Source: an uncultured Acidimicrobiales bacterium
GTDB taxonomy: Bacteria; Actinomycetota; Acidimicrobiia; Acidimicrobiales; Aldehydirespiratoraceae
Reading direction: 5' to 3'
DNA length: 64,000 bases
NCBI GenBank assembly: GCA_951812975.1
Contig: CATOTC010000001.1
Coordinates: 1,582,001 to 1,646,000, forward strand
The stretch's first letter is position 1. The number at the start of each line of letters is the position of its first letter. Position numbers and translations under genes: made by a program. The notes under the pieces were generated by a model. It searched no databases. It saw only the letters and a list, made by a program, of their open reading frames with translations, and had not been told where the DNA came from. This document shows, one piece after another, positions 61,791-64,000 of this stretch.

Positions 61791-63221
61791 TCAGCGGGTG
61801 TCGATGATGGCGGTGCTGAGATCGGTCATGTCAAGGATGGTGTACTTGCCGCCGATTCGACCCCATCCGGTGCCGGTTCGGGAAGCACCGCCGAACGGAG
61901 GGTGCTGTTCCCAGAACGCGGTGCCCTCGTTGACCAGCACCGTGCCGCTGCGCAGTTCGTCGACAGCTCGGTAGGCGCGGGCCAGCGACGAAGTGAAAAC
62001 CGATGCCTGCAAACCCAGATCGGAGTCGTTGGCCAGCCTGAACGCCTCGTCATCGCTGGAGAAGCGGGTTACCGGGATCACCGGGCCGAAAGTCTCGTGG
62101 CGGAACACATCCATGTCGGTGGTCACCTCGTCGATCACAGTCAGTTCGTAGTAGAGATCCGTCGGATGGTCCGGAGCACGGCGTCCTCCTCGCACCAACC
62201 GGGCGCCACGTGTGAGCGCGTCGGCAACATGGGCGTCCATGCGAGCCGCCACCGTCTCATTGTTGAGCGGTCCCATCAACGTTGTGTCATCAAGGGGGTC
62301 GCCCAGCGTCACTGCGGCGGCTCGATCCTGGACCTGATCAACCAACCTGTCGTGCACGGAGTCATGCACAAGCAGCCGCTCGGTGGCAACGCAGCACTGT
62401 CCTGAAACAAAATGCGCTCCGAACACGGCAGCCTCGGCCGCGGCGTCGAGATTCGCGTCGTCGAACACGATCTGGGGACCATTGCCGGACGCTTCAATGA
62501 TCGTGCGTTTCATCCCAGCGGCGGCGACTATGGCCGCGGCTGTGCCCTGCGAACCGACGAACCCGATGCCATGCACGCCGGGGTGGGCAGCCAAGACCTG
62601 ACCAATGTCGCCGCGGCCCATCAACACCGACACGGCACCAGGCGGGAAACCAGCCTCGGACACGGCCTCTGCCAGAGCCAGTGCCGACAGAGGAGCGTTC
62701 TCCGACGGTTTGATTATTGCAGGATTGCCCGCCGCCAACGCCGCGGCGAGCAACTCCGCTGGAATGTTCATAGGAAAGTTCCAAGGTGTGATCAGCGCAT
62801 ATACGCCGTTGGGTTTGCGATGCGTGAATACCCGTTTGTTCGGGTCGACGCTGGGTAGAACGTGTGTCTCGAGCCGTCTGATCTCCTCGGCTGCCAGGCG
62901 GAAGATCTCTGCGGACTCGTCCAGTTCGTCGACGGCTTCTGCTGCCAGCGGCTTTCCGGACTCCCGGGCCAACTGTTCGGCGAGTGGACCAACTCTGGTG
63001 TTGATCGCATCCGCAGCAGCGTGGAGGAGGTCAGCCCGCTCGAAGAAACTCAGCCGTTCCAACTCGTCGGCAGCGCGGTTGGCTGCGCCGACGGCATCGT
63101 CGACATCGGCAACCGATGCCGTGTCCACCTCAGCCAGCACCGCGTTATTGGCGGGCTCAATGATGTTCAGCCGTGCCGACCCCCGTCCCGGCCGACGATG
63201 TCCCCCCACGAGCTGATGCAT
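61791..63221 (-). CDS. NAD(P)-dependent aldehyde dehydrogenase
   Basis: The 476-residue protein: ITPWNFPMNIPAELLAAALAAGNPAIIKPSENAP (cofactor region), GFVGSQGTAAAIV, the general-base Glu in IIEASGNGPQIVFDD, and the catalytic Cys in FVSGQCCVATERLLVH. The EASGNGP motif is different from the ELGGKNP of common members. This resembles broad-specificity ALDH enzymes oxidising aldehydes to acids. Substrate unknown. It precedes a 2-oxoglutarate oxygenase on the same strand. Confidence 0.9.
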   Translation of the reverse strand: MHQLVGGHRRPGRGSARLNIIEPANNAVLAEVDTASVADVDDAVGAANRAADELERLSFFERADLLHAAADAINTRVGPLAEQLARESGKPLAAEAVDELDESAEIFRLAAEEIRRLETHVLPSVDPNKRVFTHRKPNGVYALITPWNFPMNIPAELLAAALAAGNPAIIKPSENAPLSALALAEAVSEAGFPPGAVSVLMGRGDIGQVLAAHPGVHGIGFVGSQGTAAAIVAAAGMKRTIIEASGNGPQIVFDDANLDAAAEAAVFGAHFVSGQCCVATERLLVHDSVHDRLVDQVQDRAAAVTLGDPLDDTTLMGPLNNETVAARMDAHVADALTRGARLVRGGRRAPDHPTDLYYELTVIDEVTTDMDVFRHETFGPVIPVTRFSSDDEAFRLANDSDLGLQASVFTSSLARAYRAVDELRSGTVLVNEGTAFWEQHPPFGGASRTGTGWGRIGGKYTILDMTDLSTAIIDTR

Positions 63222-63293
63222 GAAGCGAACCCTAGGCGCGGACCGATACCCGCTGTGGATATGGGGATGCCGTCAGTCGCCCCGGTCTGGCTG

Positions 63294-64000
63294 CTAGGCA
63301 AAGGTGCGGAAGTTGCTGATCTGGATGTCGTCGACGCCGTAGTCGGCGAAGTTGTCGTCGGCACGTCCCTTGATGAACTCGCGCCAACTGAAACGCCGGT
63401 AGTGAGGCTGACCGTCGAGCAGCACCTCGATCGGCGCGATCATGCAGTCACGGGGAGGGTTCGAAAAGAACGGGATGCTGTAACGGGAACTCTCAGTCAT
63501 CGGAACAACCCGATGAACCGCCGCCCTGTAACGGTCATTGGTCCACACCTGCATCGTGTCCGCGAGGTTCACCACAATGGTCCCCGGCCGGGGCTCAATG
63601 TCGATCCAGCCGTGCTCGGCCGATTCTGCTTGGAGTCCGCCAGTGTCGTCCTGCAGCAGAAGGGTGAGCACTCCAGGGTCCGTGTGATAGCCCAATGCGG
63701 TTTCCCCGAGCGGGTTCAACCCCCCACGCTCCGTCTCCGGGACAGGATCCCCGACCGGGTAGTGATTGAGACGCACCGTACTGGTGGAACGCATGCTCGT
63801 GTGGCTCTGAGCCACCTCCAGGGGCAGACCCAGAGTGTGGTGCAGCAGACCGAGCGTCCTCGACGCCAGAGCTGCGAACGCATCGAAGAACTGCTCCATC
63901 GTCTCGCGGAAACCGTCGACCCCCTGCGGCCAACGATTCGGGTTGTACTCGGGGGGAATCTCAGGATCGATGAAATCGAACACCTCCTTGTGGTCCCGTC
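63294..64000 (-). CDS. Isopenicillin N synthase-like Fe(II)/2-oxoglutarate oxygenase (N-terminus outside the window)
   Basis: The frame is open to the right edge, where it reads RDHKEVFDFIDPEIP, so the start lies outside. Iron ligands are in LGYHTDPGVLTLLLQD (His-x-Asp) and RYRAAVHRVVPM (His). The 2-oxoglutarate-binding RYSIPFF follows. This is the 2OG-FeII_Oxy/DIOX_N architecture of isopenicillin-N-synthase-like enzymes, which hydroxylate or desaturate small molecules. Only the last 235 residues are visible. It stops 72 bp upstream of the ALDH gene on the same strand. Confidence 0.88.
   Translation of the reverse strand, partial: RDHKEVFDFIDPEIPPEYNPNRWPQGVDGFRETMEQFFDAFAALASRTLGLLHHTLGLPLEVAQSHTSMRSTSTVRLNHYPVGDPVPETERGGLNPLGETALGYHTDPGVLTLLLQDDTGGLQAESAEHGWIDIEPRPGTIVVNLADTMQVWTNDRYRAAVHRVVPMTESSRYSIPFFSNPPRDCMIAPIEVLLDGQPHYRRFSWREFIKGRADDNFADYGVDDIQISNFRTFA

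Overview
The window comes from a high-GC actinobacterium, most likely from the Acidimicrobiia or a nearby deep lineage. The evidence is the gene order: rpsF-ssb, cca, a large DUF6049-type secreted protein, an ECF sigma factor with its anti-sigma factor, trxB-trxA, a CwlM-like protein, parB-parA, rsmG, jag, yidC, yidD, rnpA, rpmH, dnaA, dnaN, recF, DUF721, gyrB, gyrA, DUF3566, tRNA-Ile. This is the classical actinobacterial origin region. WS/DGAT acyltransferase, Ddn-like and LLM flavoenzymes and DUF5318 agree with it. The lineage below phylum is inference. Layout: 1-4.7 kb is mostly minus strand (ssb, rpsF, panB, DUF5318, cca), interrupted by a plus-strand methyltransferase and a 480-bp intergenic minisatellite. 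4.8-15.0 kb is plus strand: GNAT, DUF6049 protein, DegV (where MurJ is usually found), sigma/anti-sigma pair, a two-gene DUF6036 cassette, a cytochrome P450 remnant, trxB, trxA and a degenerate amidase. 15.1-20.8 kb is minus strand, with two parS sites. The origin lies at about 20.8-23.0 kb, with DnaA-box-like sites in the first codons of dnaA and in the dnaA-dnaN gap. 21.3-33.5 kb is the plus-strand replication and gyrase block with its downstream genes. 33.5-45.9 kb is metabolic: hisN-type phosphatase, WS/DGAT, hydrolases, and an operon-like run of amidohydrolase, TauD-type dioxygenase, three-subunit molybdenum hydroxylase and a MoaD/ThiS-like protein. This run is followed by the most notable gene of the window, a glutathione peroxidase whose catalytic residue is encoded by an in-frame TGA (selenocysteine), with a stem-loop just downstream whose apex, GCAGGTCTGC, is the same as that of the Escherichia coli fdhF SECIS. 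45.95-47.8 kb is a lower-GC island of exported proteins of unknown function, bordered by repeats. 48-64 kb is mixed: acetoacetate decarboxylase family, amidohydrolase, an iteron-preceded DUF4143 ATPase, SDR, glutaminyl-tRNA synthetase, LLM oxidoreductase, tRNA-Arg, hydrolases, a VapBC-type pair, a DUF222/HNH protein, HAD hydrolase, aldehyde dehydrogenase and a truncated 2-oxoglutarate oxygenase. How it works together: the central third is the chromosome replication, segregation, membrane-insertion and redox core, transcribed away from the origin on both sides. The flanks are accessory metabolism. Several genes lack a Shine-Dalgarno sequence and instead have a TANNNT hexamer 5-8 nt before the start codon, suggesting leaderless mRNAs. 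Direct repeats and short tandem duplications are unusually frequent and in places alter protein C-termini.
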